Shown here one piece after another: positions 1-4,781 of a stretch of 9,479 nt of DNA. Position 1 is the first letter of the stretch, and each line of letters begins with the position of its first letter. The notes under the pieces are model-generated. The model made no database searches. It was not told where the DNA came from and worked only from the letters and a program-made list of their open reading frames with translations. The stretch is from Dehalococcoidia bacterium (GTDB lineage: Bacteria > Chloroflexota > Dehalococcoidia > GIF9 > AB-539-J10). The stretch lies in contig PWUO01000122.1 of assembly GCA_003562555.1 (NCBI GenBank), positions 1 to 9,479 on the forward strand. The letters are read 5' to 3'. A program made the translations under genes and the position numbers.

Positions 1-873
1 AGCCTCGCCTGTAATGCGAGCAGGCTTGGACTCAATACCGCATGGGTCTCGAAGCTCACCGATAATTCGCTGGGCCATTACATAAGAAACAAAGCTCGCG
101 AACAGGGCGTGGATACATCCCACATTTTGTGGACGAAAGACGACAGAGTTGGCATCTACTTCGTGGAGTTCGGGGCGAATCCACGCCCAAGCAGGGTAGT
201 GTACGACAGAGCACACTCAGCGATGAGCAAGGTCAAGCCTGGGGAGTTCGACTGGGCAGCCATTCTCAAGGATGCGAAGTGGTTCTATACGACGGGCATC
301 ACGCCGGCGCTTAGTAAGTCTGCCGCGGATGCCACGCTAGAGGCGCTCAAGACGGCAAAGCAGATGGGCTGCAAGGTGGCCTGTGATCTGAACTACCGCG
401 TGAGACTGTGGTCTGAGGAAGAGGCACACCAGTGCATGGTGCCGTTGATGGAGTACGTCGATGTGCTCATCTCTACCGAGGAGGATACGGCGAAGGTCTT
501 GAAGATCACCGGCAACAGTTACCAGGAGGTTGCCAGGAAGCTGGCCGAGCAGTTCAGCTTCGAGGTGGTCTGTATCACGATTCGCACCGATCTCAGCGTG
601 CTGCACAACGAGTGGACGGCGATTGTCTATTCAGGCGGCAAGGTCTTCGAAGACCGAACGTACGATGTTGAGATAATCGATCGTGTGGGCGCGGGCGACT
701 CGTTTGCATCCGGGTTCCTCTATGGCTACATCACTGGTGATGTGGAGAAAGGCCTGCGCTACGGAAACGCGTACGCTGCGCTGTTGCATTCGATACCCGG
801 CGACATCAACTGGTGTACGCTGCAGGAAGTTGAGACGCTCCTAAAGGGTGGCAGTACCCGCATCAGCCGTTAG
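1..873 (+). CDS. kdgK: 2-keto-3-deoxygluconate kinase, PfkB family (5' end missing)
   Basis: This is a ribokinase/PfkB-family sugar kinase that most likely phosphorylates 2-keto-3-deoxygluconate to KDPG with ATP in the cytoplasm, feeding an Entner-Doudoroff-type or uronate pathway. The frame is open from base 1, so the gene begins upstream of the window. 290 residues are visible and family members run about 310-340, so roughly 20-50 N-terminal residues are missing. The GTG at 109 is an internal valine in the conserved GVDTS stretch, not the start. Visible hallmarks are ASRLGL and WVSKL near the N-terminus, the KdgK-like VGIYFVEFGANPRPSRVVYDR segment (codons about 49-69), DLNYRVRLWSEEEA in the middle, and the PfkB signature DRVGAGDSF with its catalytic Asp at bases 697-699. 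The substrate call rests on the PRPS-x-V-x-YDR and LNYR-x-RLW motifs. A related sugar-acid kinase is the main alternative. It converges on the PIN gene with only four bases between stops. Confidence 0.88.
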   Translation, partial: SLACNASRLGLNTAWVSKLTDNSLGHYIRNKAREQGVDTSHILWTKDDRVGIYFVEFGANPRPSRVVYDRAHSAMSKVKPGEFDWAAILKDAKWFYTTGITPALSKSAADATLEALKTAKQMGCKVACDLNYRVRLWSEEEAHQCMVPLMEYVDVLISTEEDTAKVLKITGNSYQEVARKLAEQFSFEVVCITIRTDLSVLHNEWTAIVYSGGKVFEDRTYDVEIIDRVGAGDSFASGFLYGYITGDVEKGLRYGNAYAALLHSIPGDINWCTLQEVETLLKGGSTRISR

Positions 874-877
874 GCCC

Positions 878-1303
878 TCACAGGACACCACGGCCGATCA
901 GCTTAACGAGCTGGTCGGCCGTAACTATCTGCGTTCCTGCCTGCTCTGCGGCAACTGATATGAGCGGTAGCGATGTTACGAGGAAATCAGCGTGACTCTG
1001 TGACGCACAGCAGAGCAGTTCCGACGCCGTGCTCCGTCGTGCGCCCCCACGTTCCGAGTCCTTCACGAAACAGAGAAGCACGGGAAGGTCTGCCATGAAC
1101 CGCGACAGTTCGCGGTCCGTCATACCGTGCCGTTCGCGAAGGCCGTCGCTGCGCAACGCCCGACTCTGCATCGCCATCATTCGCGGCGTGGCGAACAGGC
1201 GCAGCCTTCCCTGAAGCGCGAAATCCACTAACCGCGCCGGAGGGCCGTGCGGATTGAGCAGCGCACTCGTAAGTACGACGTGATCGAGTACCACTCTCCA
1301 CAT
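878..1303 (-). CDS. PIN-domain toxin-like protein with degraded active site
   Basis: This 141-residue protein resembles the PIN-family toxin component usually paired with Phd/YefM or VapB antitoxins; active members are Mg2+-dependent ribonucleases. The fold is recognisable from VVLD-x-x-VLTSALLNP at residues 4-18, GPPARLVDFAL (20-30), LRLFATP (34-40), ADFLVTS (105-111) and QIVTADQLV (125-133). The first acidic residue (D7) is kept, but the Asn of the usual DTN motif is Val9. The Glu expected after the TP turn is absent (PRMMAMQ), the usual RDPDDDKFL region reads KDSERGGARR, and the Asp of the TSD/TGD motif is replaced (VTSLPL). The frame is intact over the normal length. It follows the antitoxin by 21 bp and surely shares its transcript. 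It has no clear Shine-Dalgarno sequence. It may be a pseudoenzyme or a toxin losing function. Confidence 0.75.
   Translation of the reverse strand: MWRVVLDHVVLTSALLNPHGPPARLVDFALQGRLRLFATPRMMAMQSRALRSDGLRERHGMTDRELSRFMADLPVLLCFVKDSERGGARRSTASELLCCASQSHADFLVTSLPLISVAAEQAGTQIVTADQLVKLIGRGVL
890..922 (+). terminator. 14-bp hairpin, possible kdgK terminator inside the PIN gene
   Basis: The arms ACGGCCGATCAGCT (890-903) and AGCTGGTCGGCCGT (909-922) pair over 14 positions around a five-base TAACG loop, with a single non-Watson-Crick position. In + strand RNA that position is a U-G wobble; in minus-strand RNA it is an A-C mismatch, so the structure is better on the kinase transcript. It begins 17 bases after the kinase stop and lies within the final codons of the convergent PIN gene (about DQLVKLIG). 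No U-tract follows on the + side, so this is not a textbook intrinsic terminator. The hairpin is seen directly; its role is inferred. Confidence 0.45.
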
Positions 1304-1324
1304 ATTGTGCGAGATACGGGGACG

Positions 1325-1588
1325 TCAGCCCACAGCTGCAACCGCCTGCCGAATCTCAACTTCGAGCTGCGCCGCATCCTGCATGCGGTTCCGCTCACGC
1401 AGTTCGAGTATCCGGCTGTACAGTCGCTCGCGTGCCTGTTCCCAGGCGAGGTACTCCTCAACGGGGATGACCGCGACAAGTGGCTTCTCTCCCCGGTTGA
1501 CGATGTACCTGTCGCCCCGCAGTCGCACTTCGTCCATCAGTTCCCCGAAGTTCTGCCGGGCCTTCTGCGCCGAGATCTTCTTAAGCAT
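1325..1588 (-). CDS. Phd/YefM-family antitoxin
   Basis: An 87-residue antitoxin and DNA-binding autorepressor, which in this family neutralises the toxin with its C-terminal tail and binds palindromes in its own promoter with its N-terminal domain. The N-terminal half shows the standard Phd/YefM pattern: SAQKARQNFGELMDEV at 6-21, then RYIVNRGEKPLVAVIPVEEY at 27-46. The C-terminal part (about 48-85) is a charged predicted helix rich in Glu and Arg, as expected for the toxin-binding region. The ATG at 1588 is preceded by a near-perfect AGGAGG (1600-1595 on the minus strand) at a 6-base spacing, so translation should be strong and the start is secure. It is the first gene of a two-gene operon with the PIN protein. 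Confidence 0.9.
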   Translation of the reverse strand: MLKKISAQKARQNFGELMDEVRLRGDRYIVNRGEKPLVAVIPVEEYLAWEQARERLYSRILELRERNRMQDAAQLEVEIRQAVAAVG

Positions 1589-1632
1589 TATTCTCCTCCT
1601 CGTTCGCAGGCAGTATAGTCATCATGGGCGAT

Positions 1633-1691
1633 ATGGTCTGTGTGACCATTAGAACCATAATGACCAGTATGGTCATACTAATCATCATGGT
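1633..1691. promoter_or_regulatory. Paired palindromic operators of the toxin-antitoxin promoter
   Basis: Two 17-bp inverted repeats share the half-site ATGGTC/GACCAT. The first is ATGGTC-N5-GACCAT at 1633-1649. The second is ATGACCA-GTA-TGGTCAT at 1660-1676, which overlaps the -10 box and the predicted start point. Their centres are 27 bp apart. Further half-sites AACCAT (1653-1658) and ATGGTT (1686-1691) flank the second palindrome. Phd/YefM antitoxins are known to bind pairs of such palindromes cooperatively, so these are the likely autoregulatory sites. The half-site spacing differs (5 versus 3 bases), so one may be the primary and the other an auxiliary site. Confidence 0.65.
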
Positions 1692-1703
1692 TGCATAAGT
1701 CAA
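1675..1703 (-). promoter_or_regulatory. Sigma-70-type promoter of the antitoxin-PIN operon
   Basis: On the minus strand a -35 box TTGACT (1703-1698) is followed after exactly 17 bases by a -10 box TAGTAT (1680-1675). Transcription would begin near 1668, leaving a leader of about 80 bases before the antitoxin ATG at 1588. A weaker second candidate is the TATACT at 1617-1612, which lacks a good -35. The predicted start falls at the centre of a 17-bp palindrome, which fits repression by the antitoxin. Confidence 0.6.
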
Positions 1704-1718
1704 TAGGGTCAGAAGGAT

Positions 1719-1783
1719 CGTGATGCTCATATCGACCGTCCTGACTGGGCCGATCAGGCATCACGCATGTGTCCTGGGTCGAT
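1719..1783. repeat. Interlocked inverted repeats (pseudoknot-like or alternative stems)
   Basis: Three complementary pairs are present. CGTGATGC (1719-1726) pairs with GCATCACG (1758-1765). ATCGACC (1731-1737) pairs with GGTCGAT (1777-1783). CTGA (1741-1744) pairs with TCAG (1754-1757) inside the first pair. The first two interleave in the order a-b-a'-b', so as RNA they would form either a pseudoknot or mutually exclusive hairpins. The repeats are exact; any function is unknown. Confidence 0.5.
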
Positions 1784-1912
1784 GCGCGGTACGCCCAAGT
1801 GCAATGAGAAGAAGGGTCTCTCCGGGGGGATGCCTGCCTGGAATCCGTTGTTGCGGCGCGTGCATGGCCGTGCTTGTGGTTGCCGGAAACGATCGTGCCT
1901 GCCGCCCATGTG

Positions 1913-1966
1913 TGTGACTGCGGCGTTCACAGAACAGACGTGAACCCCTTGTGTGGCGCAGTCACA
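1913..1966. repeat. Nested stem-loop downstream of the mtnA operon
   Basis: An outer 10-bp perfect inverted repeat, TGTGACTGCG (1913-1922) with CGCAGTCACA (1957-1966), encloses an inner 6-bp one, GTTCAC (1925-1930) with GTGAAC (1940-1945), around a 9-base loop. It sits about 40 bp past the last stop of the minus-strand mtnA operon. It could slow polymerase or protect the mRNA 3' end, but no T-tract follows on either strand. Confidence 0.5.
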
Positions 1967-2006
1967 TGTGTCGGTCTGCAGAGGAGAGAGCGCCGCAATT
2001 GTGCTG

Positions 2007-2594
2007 CTAGAACGTCGCTTTCAGTCGGGACAGGTAATCGTCCAGTGTATTCTGTGCAGCGGCATCGTGGCGCGAGATGAACTCCCTCCACTCCTGGCTG
2101 TTCATGATGTTCGCCTCGATGGCGCTTGCGGTGTCGACGAGCATGCCCTGGCGTCGCGCCTGTTCTGCCGCCGCCCTCACCTGCCCCTCCATCTGTGCAC
2201 GTACCTGCTCCAGCGCCTGCTGTTTGACTTCGTTGTACCGCTGGCGAAGCGACACAATGGACCCGAGCAGACTCTCGATTGTGGTGTAGCTGCCCGAATC
2301 CTTAAGGGTCTCCAGCGCCATGACGGCAGCTTTCCGTGTCTCGAAATCGCCGTCATTCATCTGCAGCCGAATCGTCTCGGCAATACGTTCCTGCGTCTGT
2401 TTCACGATCATTGCGCCGTATGTCGCGGACAGCGATTTGAGTTGCTGCCACAATTCATCAGTAGTCATGTTGCTGGTGAAGAACTGCGACAGCACTGCCT
2501 CCACCTCATGCTCTCTTTGCAGGTGCTGCTGTTCTGTGTCGGACAGGGATCCTATTCGTTCCAGTCGTTCCCTGGCTCTGGGTGAGAGATCCAT
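2007..2594 (-). CDS. Uncharacterised 195-residue helical protein
   Basis: I do not recognise this protein. It is 195 residues, with no cysteine, no signal peptide and no membrane segment, so probably cytoplasmic. It appears all-helical: a charged N-terminus (residues 5-33) with repeated Glu/Arg/Gln, a mid-region around TTDELWQQLKSLSATYG (44-60) and QERIAETIRLQ (68-78), then a long Gln/Glu/Arg-rich helix with coiled-coil character at about 111-150 (SLRQRYNEVKQQALEQ and onward). It ends near EWREFISRHDAAAQ. I chose the ATG at 2594 because a GGACGGAGG sequence lies six bases upstream. A TTG 24 bases further out is in frame but has no such site and would overlap the previous gene's stop. It is the third gene of the mtnA-zinc ribbon operon, 16 bp after the zinc-ribbon stop, and is probably co-transcribed. 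Confidence 0.8.
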   Translation of the reverse strand: MDLSPRARERLERIGSLSDTEQQHLQREHEVEAVLSQFFTSNMTTDELWQQLKSLSATYGAMIVKQTQERIAETIRLQMNDGDFETRKAAVMALETLKDSGSYTTIESLLGSIVSLRQRYNEVKQQALEQVRAQMEGQVRAAAEQARRQGMLVDTASAIEANIMNSQEWREFISRHDAAAQNTLDDYLSRLKATF

Positions 2595-2610
2595 CGCATG
2601 CCTCCGTCCG

Positions 2611-2805
2611 TTAATCAAGCTTCCTGAACGGCTCCTTCGCCGGAACCTGCAGGTTATACCCGATCTTGGAAGCGAAACTGGAGATCAGGCGTTCCGACTC
2701 GGCGCCGCACCCGGGACACAACGCTGGCTTGTCGTACTCCGTCATCGAACGCTGCAACTGGAATACGGTCCTGCACTTGGGACAGTAGTACTCGTAAATA
2801 GCCAA
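2611..2805 (-). CDS. FmdB-type small zinc-ribbon protein
   Basis: A 64-residue FmdB-family protein. The family is defined by an N-terminal zinc ribbon; FmdB itself was named as a putative regulator of formamidase, but the molecular role of most members is unknown. The ribbon is complete: MAIYEYYC-PK-C with Cys8 and Cys11, a short beta region, then C-PG-C with Cys30 and Cys33, spaced as expected for one zinc. The tail (residues 36-64) is charged and ends in PFRKLD. The start is TTG at 2805, one base after the mtnA TGA, with GGAGG about 7 bases upstream; no in-frame ATG gives the conserved MAIYEY beginning. The tight spacing implies translational coupling to mtnA. Confidence 0.88.
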   Translation of the reverse strand: MAIYEYYCPKCRTVFQLQRSMTEYDKPALCPGCGAESERLISSFASKIGYNLQVPAKEPFRKLD

Positions 2806-2806
2806 T

Positions 2807-3844
2807 TCACTTCCTCCTTCCGCCGGTTTGTCCGGCGAGCATTCGCAAGCCCCTTCTCAGGGGTGTCATAAGTATACCGTGCTCTGTGACGATGGCGGTT
2901 ACCAGTTGGTGGGGAGTAACGTCGAAGGCTGGATTCCACACGGTTGCGCCGGCATCTGCAACCTCAGTTCCGGCGATTGTGGTGATCTCGCTCACGTCCC
3001 GTTGCTCTATCTCTATCGTGTCACCGTTGCGGAGCGACAGATCGATGGTGCTTGAGGGGGCTGCCACGTAGAACGGGATGCGGTGAGCCTTCGCAAGCAC
3101 GGCGATGCTGTAGGTGCCTATCTTGTTGGCTACGTCTCCGTTGGCAGCTATCCTGTCGGCACCCACCATCACGCAGTCAATGCGGTCAGTGCGCATGAAA
3201 TGGCCCACCATCGAATCGGTGATCAGTGTAGTGGCTACTCCTTCGCGTACGAGCTCCCATACCGTCAACCTGGCACCCTGGAGCAGAGGGCGTGTTTCGG
3301 TTGCTATCGCGCGCTCGATTTTGCCCTGGCGGTGCGCTTCGACAATCGCTCCGAGTGCCGTGCCATGTGCTGCTGTGGCGATCATGCCCGCATTGCAGTG
3401 CGTCAGTACGGTGGCGCCACCGGGTATGAGGGAGGCTCCCAACTCACTGATGCGCTCTGATGAAGCGATCTCCTCCTCATGAATACGCACCGCTTCGACT
3501 GTCAGGGATTTGATGAGATCCTCAGAAGGACACGAACTCAGTACGCGCTGCATTCGCTGAAGCGCGGCGAACAGATTCACGGCGGTTGGCCTCGTCTGAC
3601 TCAGGGACGTGATGGCGTTCCCGACCGCTTCACGTACATCTGCATGCGGGGCACTGCGTGCTGCCAGTACAACCGCGTACGCTGCAGCCACACCGATAGC
3701 GGGTGCGCCGCGCACGGTCATGTCGCGTATGGCCGCTGCCACTTCGTCGCTGGAGAAGAGGTCAAGATATCGCTCCTGCTTCGGCAGCAGACGCTGGTCC
3801 AGCAACCTTATATGGTCATCGATCCACTCAACTGAATACGTCAT
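2807..3844 (-). CDS. mtnA: S-methyl-5-thioribose-1-phosphate isomerase
   Basis: MtnA isomerises S-methyl-5-thioribose-1-phosphate (the aldose) to S-methyl-5-thioribulose-1-phosphate in the methionine salvage pathway, recycling methylthioadenosine left from polyamine synthesis. The protein is 345 residues, the usual length, and belongs to the eIF2B-alpha-like Rossmann family. Hallmarks are VRGAPAIG (44-51), RPTAVNL (85-91), LTHCNAG with the catalytic Cys150, the ATETRPLLQGARLT segment (181-194), MVGADRI with the catalytic Asp230, and NGDVANKIGTYS (235-246). All expected active-site residues are present. The ATG at 3844 fits the family N-terminus and has only a weak upstream ribosome binding site. 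It is first in an operon with the zinc-ribbon and helical proteins. No other salvage gene (mtnP, mtnB and so on) is in the window, so those steps must be encoded elsewhere. Confidence 0.96.
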   Translation of the reverse strand: MTYSVEWIDDHIRLLDQRLLPKQERYLDLFSSDEVAAAIRDMTVRGAPAIGVAAAYAVVLAARSAPHADVREAVGNAITSLSQTRPTAVNLFAALQRMQRVLSSCPSEDLIKSLTVEAVRIHEEEIASSERISELGASLIPGGATVLTHCNAGMIATAAHGTALGAIVEAHRQGKIERAIATETRPLLQGARLTVWELVREGVATTLITDSMVGHFMRTDRIDCVMVGADRIAANGDVANKIGTYSIAVLAKAHRIPFYVAAPSSTIDLSLRNGDTIEIEQRDVSEITTIAGTEVADAGATVWNPAFDVTPHQLVTAIVTEHGILMTPLRRGLRMLAGQTGGRRK

Positions 3845-3846
3845 GT

Positions 3847-3875
3847 TTGAACTCGACCGCCGCGTGACCTATTAT
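3847..3875 (+). promoter_or_regulatory. Promoter of the C_GCAxxG-DUF503-helicase operon
   Basis: TTGAAC (3847-3852) and TATTAT (3870-3875) are separated by exactly 17 bases, a good sigma-70 arrangement. Transcription would start near 3882, giving a leader of about 18 bases to the GTG at 3900. This argues against the upstream ATG at 3843 as start of the first gene, because that codon lies before the promoter. Confidence 0.55.
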
Positions 3876-3876
3876 A
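3871..3876 (-). promoter_or_regulatory. Candidate -10 box for mtnA, overlapping the divergent -10
   Basis: The minus strand reads a consensus TATAAT at 3876-3871, placing the mtnA transcript start near 3864, about 20 bases before its ATG. No convincing -35 box is found 16-18 bases upstream. It shares five of six positions with the + strand TATTAT, so the two promoters occupy the same DNA. Confidence 0.45.
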
Positions 3877-3899
3877 CTTCGGATGAATGTGGAGAAACT

Positions 3900-4454
3900 G
3901 TGGTGAACCGGGAAGAAATCATTGAGCGGGTGCGACAGCGGGCGCGGCGCAATTTCTCGCTCGGCTACAATTGCTCCGAGGCCGTGTTCGAGGCGTTGCT
4001 GGGCGAGCTCGATCTGGATCTGCAGCAGGATCTCGTGAGGCTTGCCACCGGGTTCGGTGGGGGAGTTGGTTTGTACGGCGACACCTGCGGTGCGGTGAGT
4101 GGAGCGGTGCTCGGCATGAGCGCGGTGCATGGTCGGCGGACGCTTCCAGAAGCTGAAGGGCATGAGATTGCCTTAAGATCGAAGGAACAGCTTTACGGCC
4201 GTCCCGGCCTCTACCGTATCTTCAACCAGCTGCCAAACCGAATCGCACAGGACTATGGTTCAACACTGTGTCGCGATCTGACAGCTGAGTGGCGCGACAA
4301 CTGGCTCTGCCGGGATCATGCGCTGCACTGCCGCGAGATAATCACTGATGCGGCTGGCATCGCTGCTGAGCTGATCCTGGCCGATATCGAGGATGTCGCT
4401 TGTCGGGCGCTGGGTTTGAACGTGGAGGGACTGGTCGACGAAGCCGCGCCGTGA
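3900..4454 (+). CDS. C_GCAxxG_C_C family putative redox protein
   Basis: A 184-residue member of the family named for its cysteine pattern and thought to be redox-active; no reaction is established. Numbered from GTG 3900, the pattern is YNCSEAV (Cys25), a Gly-rich stretch ATGFGGGVG (49-57), GDTCGAVSGAVLG (60-72, Cys63, the core motif), then Cys124 (STLCRDL), Cys137 and Cys144 (LCRDHALHC). A further Cys168 lies in the tail. The core reads CGAVSG where the family name has GCAxxG, a close variant. No signal peptide or membrane segment is seen, so it is probably cytoplasmic. I chose GTG 3900 because GGAG lies about five bases upstream and the promoter precedes it; GTG 3903 is equally possible. 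The ATG at 3843 is in frame but upstream of the promoter and would add a non-conserved leader. It is first in an operon with DUF503 and the helicase. Confidence 0.85.
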   Translation: MVNREEIIERVRQRARRNFSLGYNCSEAVFEALLGELDLDLQQDLVRLATGFGGGVGLYGDTCGAVSGAVLGMSAVHGRRTLPEAEGHEIALRSKEQLYGRPGLYRIFNQLPNRIAQDYGSTLCRDLTAEWRDNWLCRDHALHCREIITDAAGIAAELILADIEDVACRALGLNVEGLVDEAAP

Positions 4455-4478
4455 TACTGAGGCAGAGGAAACACTTCG

Positions 4479-4781
4479 ATGAACGTCGCCGTCTGCACCC
4501 TCTCATTTCGATTGCCGGAGAATCACTCTCTAAAGGGCAAGCGACAAATCGTGCATTCCATCACCGGACGGCTCCAGAATCGTTTTCATGTCACCGCAGC
4601 CGAGGTCGACGGACAGGGCCTGTGGCAGGTGTGCACCATTGGACTGGCATACGTGAGCAATCGTGCGGACCACGCTCGGGAGACGATCGACCACGCGGTC
4701 GCGTTCGTACTTGAGAGCTATCCGGATATAGAGATTCTTGGCGTCCAGGTGGAGGTGATTCCCGCTCTGCAACGGGACTGA
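4479..4781 (+). CDS. DUF503 (YlxP-like) protein
   Basis: A 100-residue DUF503 protein, the family of Bacillus YlxP, whose function is not firmly known. The core family signature is present: VAVCTLSFRLPENHSLKGKRQ at 3-23 with the conserved LPENHSLKGKR, then NRFHVTAAEVDGQGLWQ (34-50) and the ThIGLAYVSN-like segment (53-62). Length is typical. The ATG at 4479 is preceded by AGAGGA at a 9-base spacing. It begins 24 bp after the redox protein and its TGA shares one base with the ATG of the helicase gene (TGATG), so it is translationally coupled to it. In Firmicutes ylxP sits between infB and rbfA; that context is absent here. Confidence 0.9.
   Translation: MNVAVCTLSFRLPENHSLKGKRQIVHSITGRLQNRFHVTAAEVDGQGLWQVCTIGLAYVSNRADHARETIDHAVAFVLESYPDIEILGVQVEVIPALQRD

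Larger units (their letters stand above)
1704..2006. other. Non-coding gap with structured inverted repeats
   Basis: This stretch of about 300 bases lies between the end of the mtnA operon and the antitoxin promoter. Its open frames are short and Cys/Arg-rich and do not look like protein. It has two clusters of inverted repeats (1719-1783 and 1913-1966) and three CATGTG words (1766, 1907, 1965), two of them extended to CATGTGTC (1766 and 1965). On the minus strand the 1766-1860 part can be read as a short open stretch with no start and an early stop. This could be a decayed gene or a copy of a dispersed intergenic repeat; neither is shown by the window alone. Confidence 0.5.

Noticed and set aside
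109..873. kdgK starting at the GTG at 109
   Set aside because: The frame is open to base 1 and the upstream codons encode conserved kinase sequence (ASRLGL, WVSKL), so 109 is internal.
1720..1917. Small + strand open frame in the gap
   Set aside because: Composition is Cys/Arg-rich with no domain pattern and no ribosome binding site, and it overlaps the inverted repeats; probably chance.
1913..1966. Integron attC site
   Set aside because: The stem ends lack the RYYYAAC and GTTRRRY core pair and there is no integrase or cassette array nearby.
1589..2006. Mobile element or phage attachment site near the toxin-antitoxin locus
   Set aside because: No transposase, integrase, terminal inverted repeats with target duplication, or tRNA are present; the inverted repeats are internal and do not bound a unit.
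2595..2618. TTG start at 2618 for the 195-residue helical protein
   Set aside because: It would overlap the zinc-ribbon stop and has no good ribosome binding site; ATG 2594 has GGAGG six bases upstream.
3609..3899. Longer + strand start for the C_GCAxxG protein, including the ATG at 3843
   Set aside because: The region up to 3842 is antisense to mtnA and its translation is low-complexity. The ATG at 3843 precedes the best promoter and lacks a ribosome binding site, while GTG 3900 has both in the right place.
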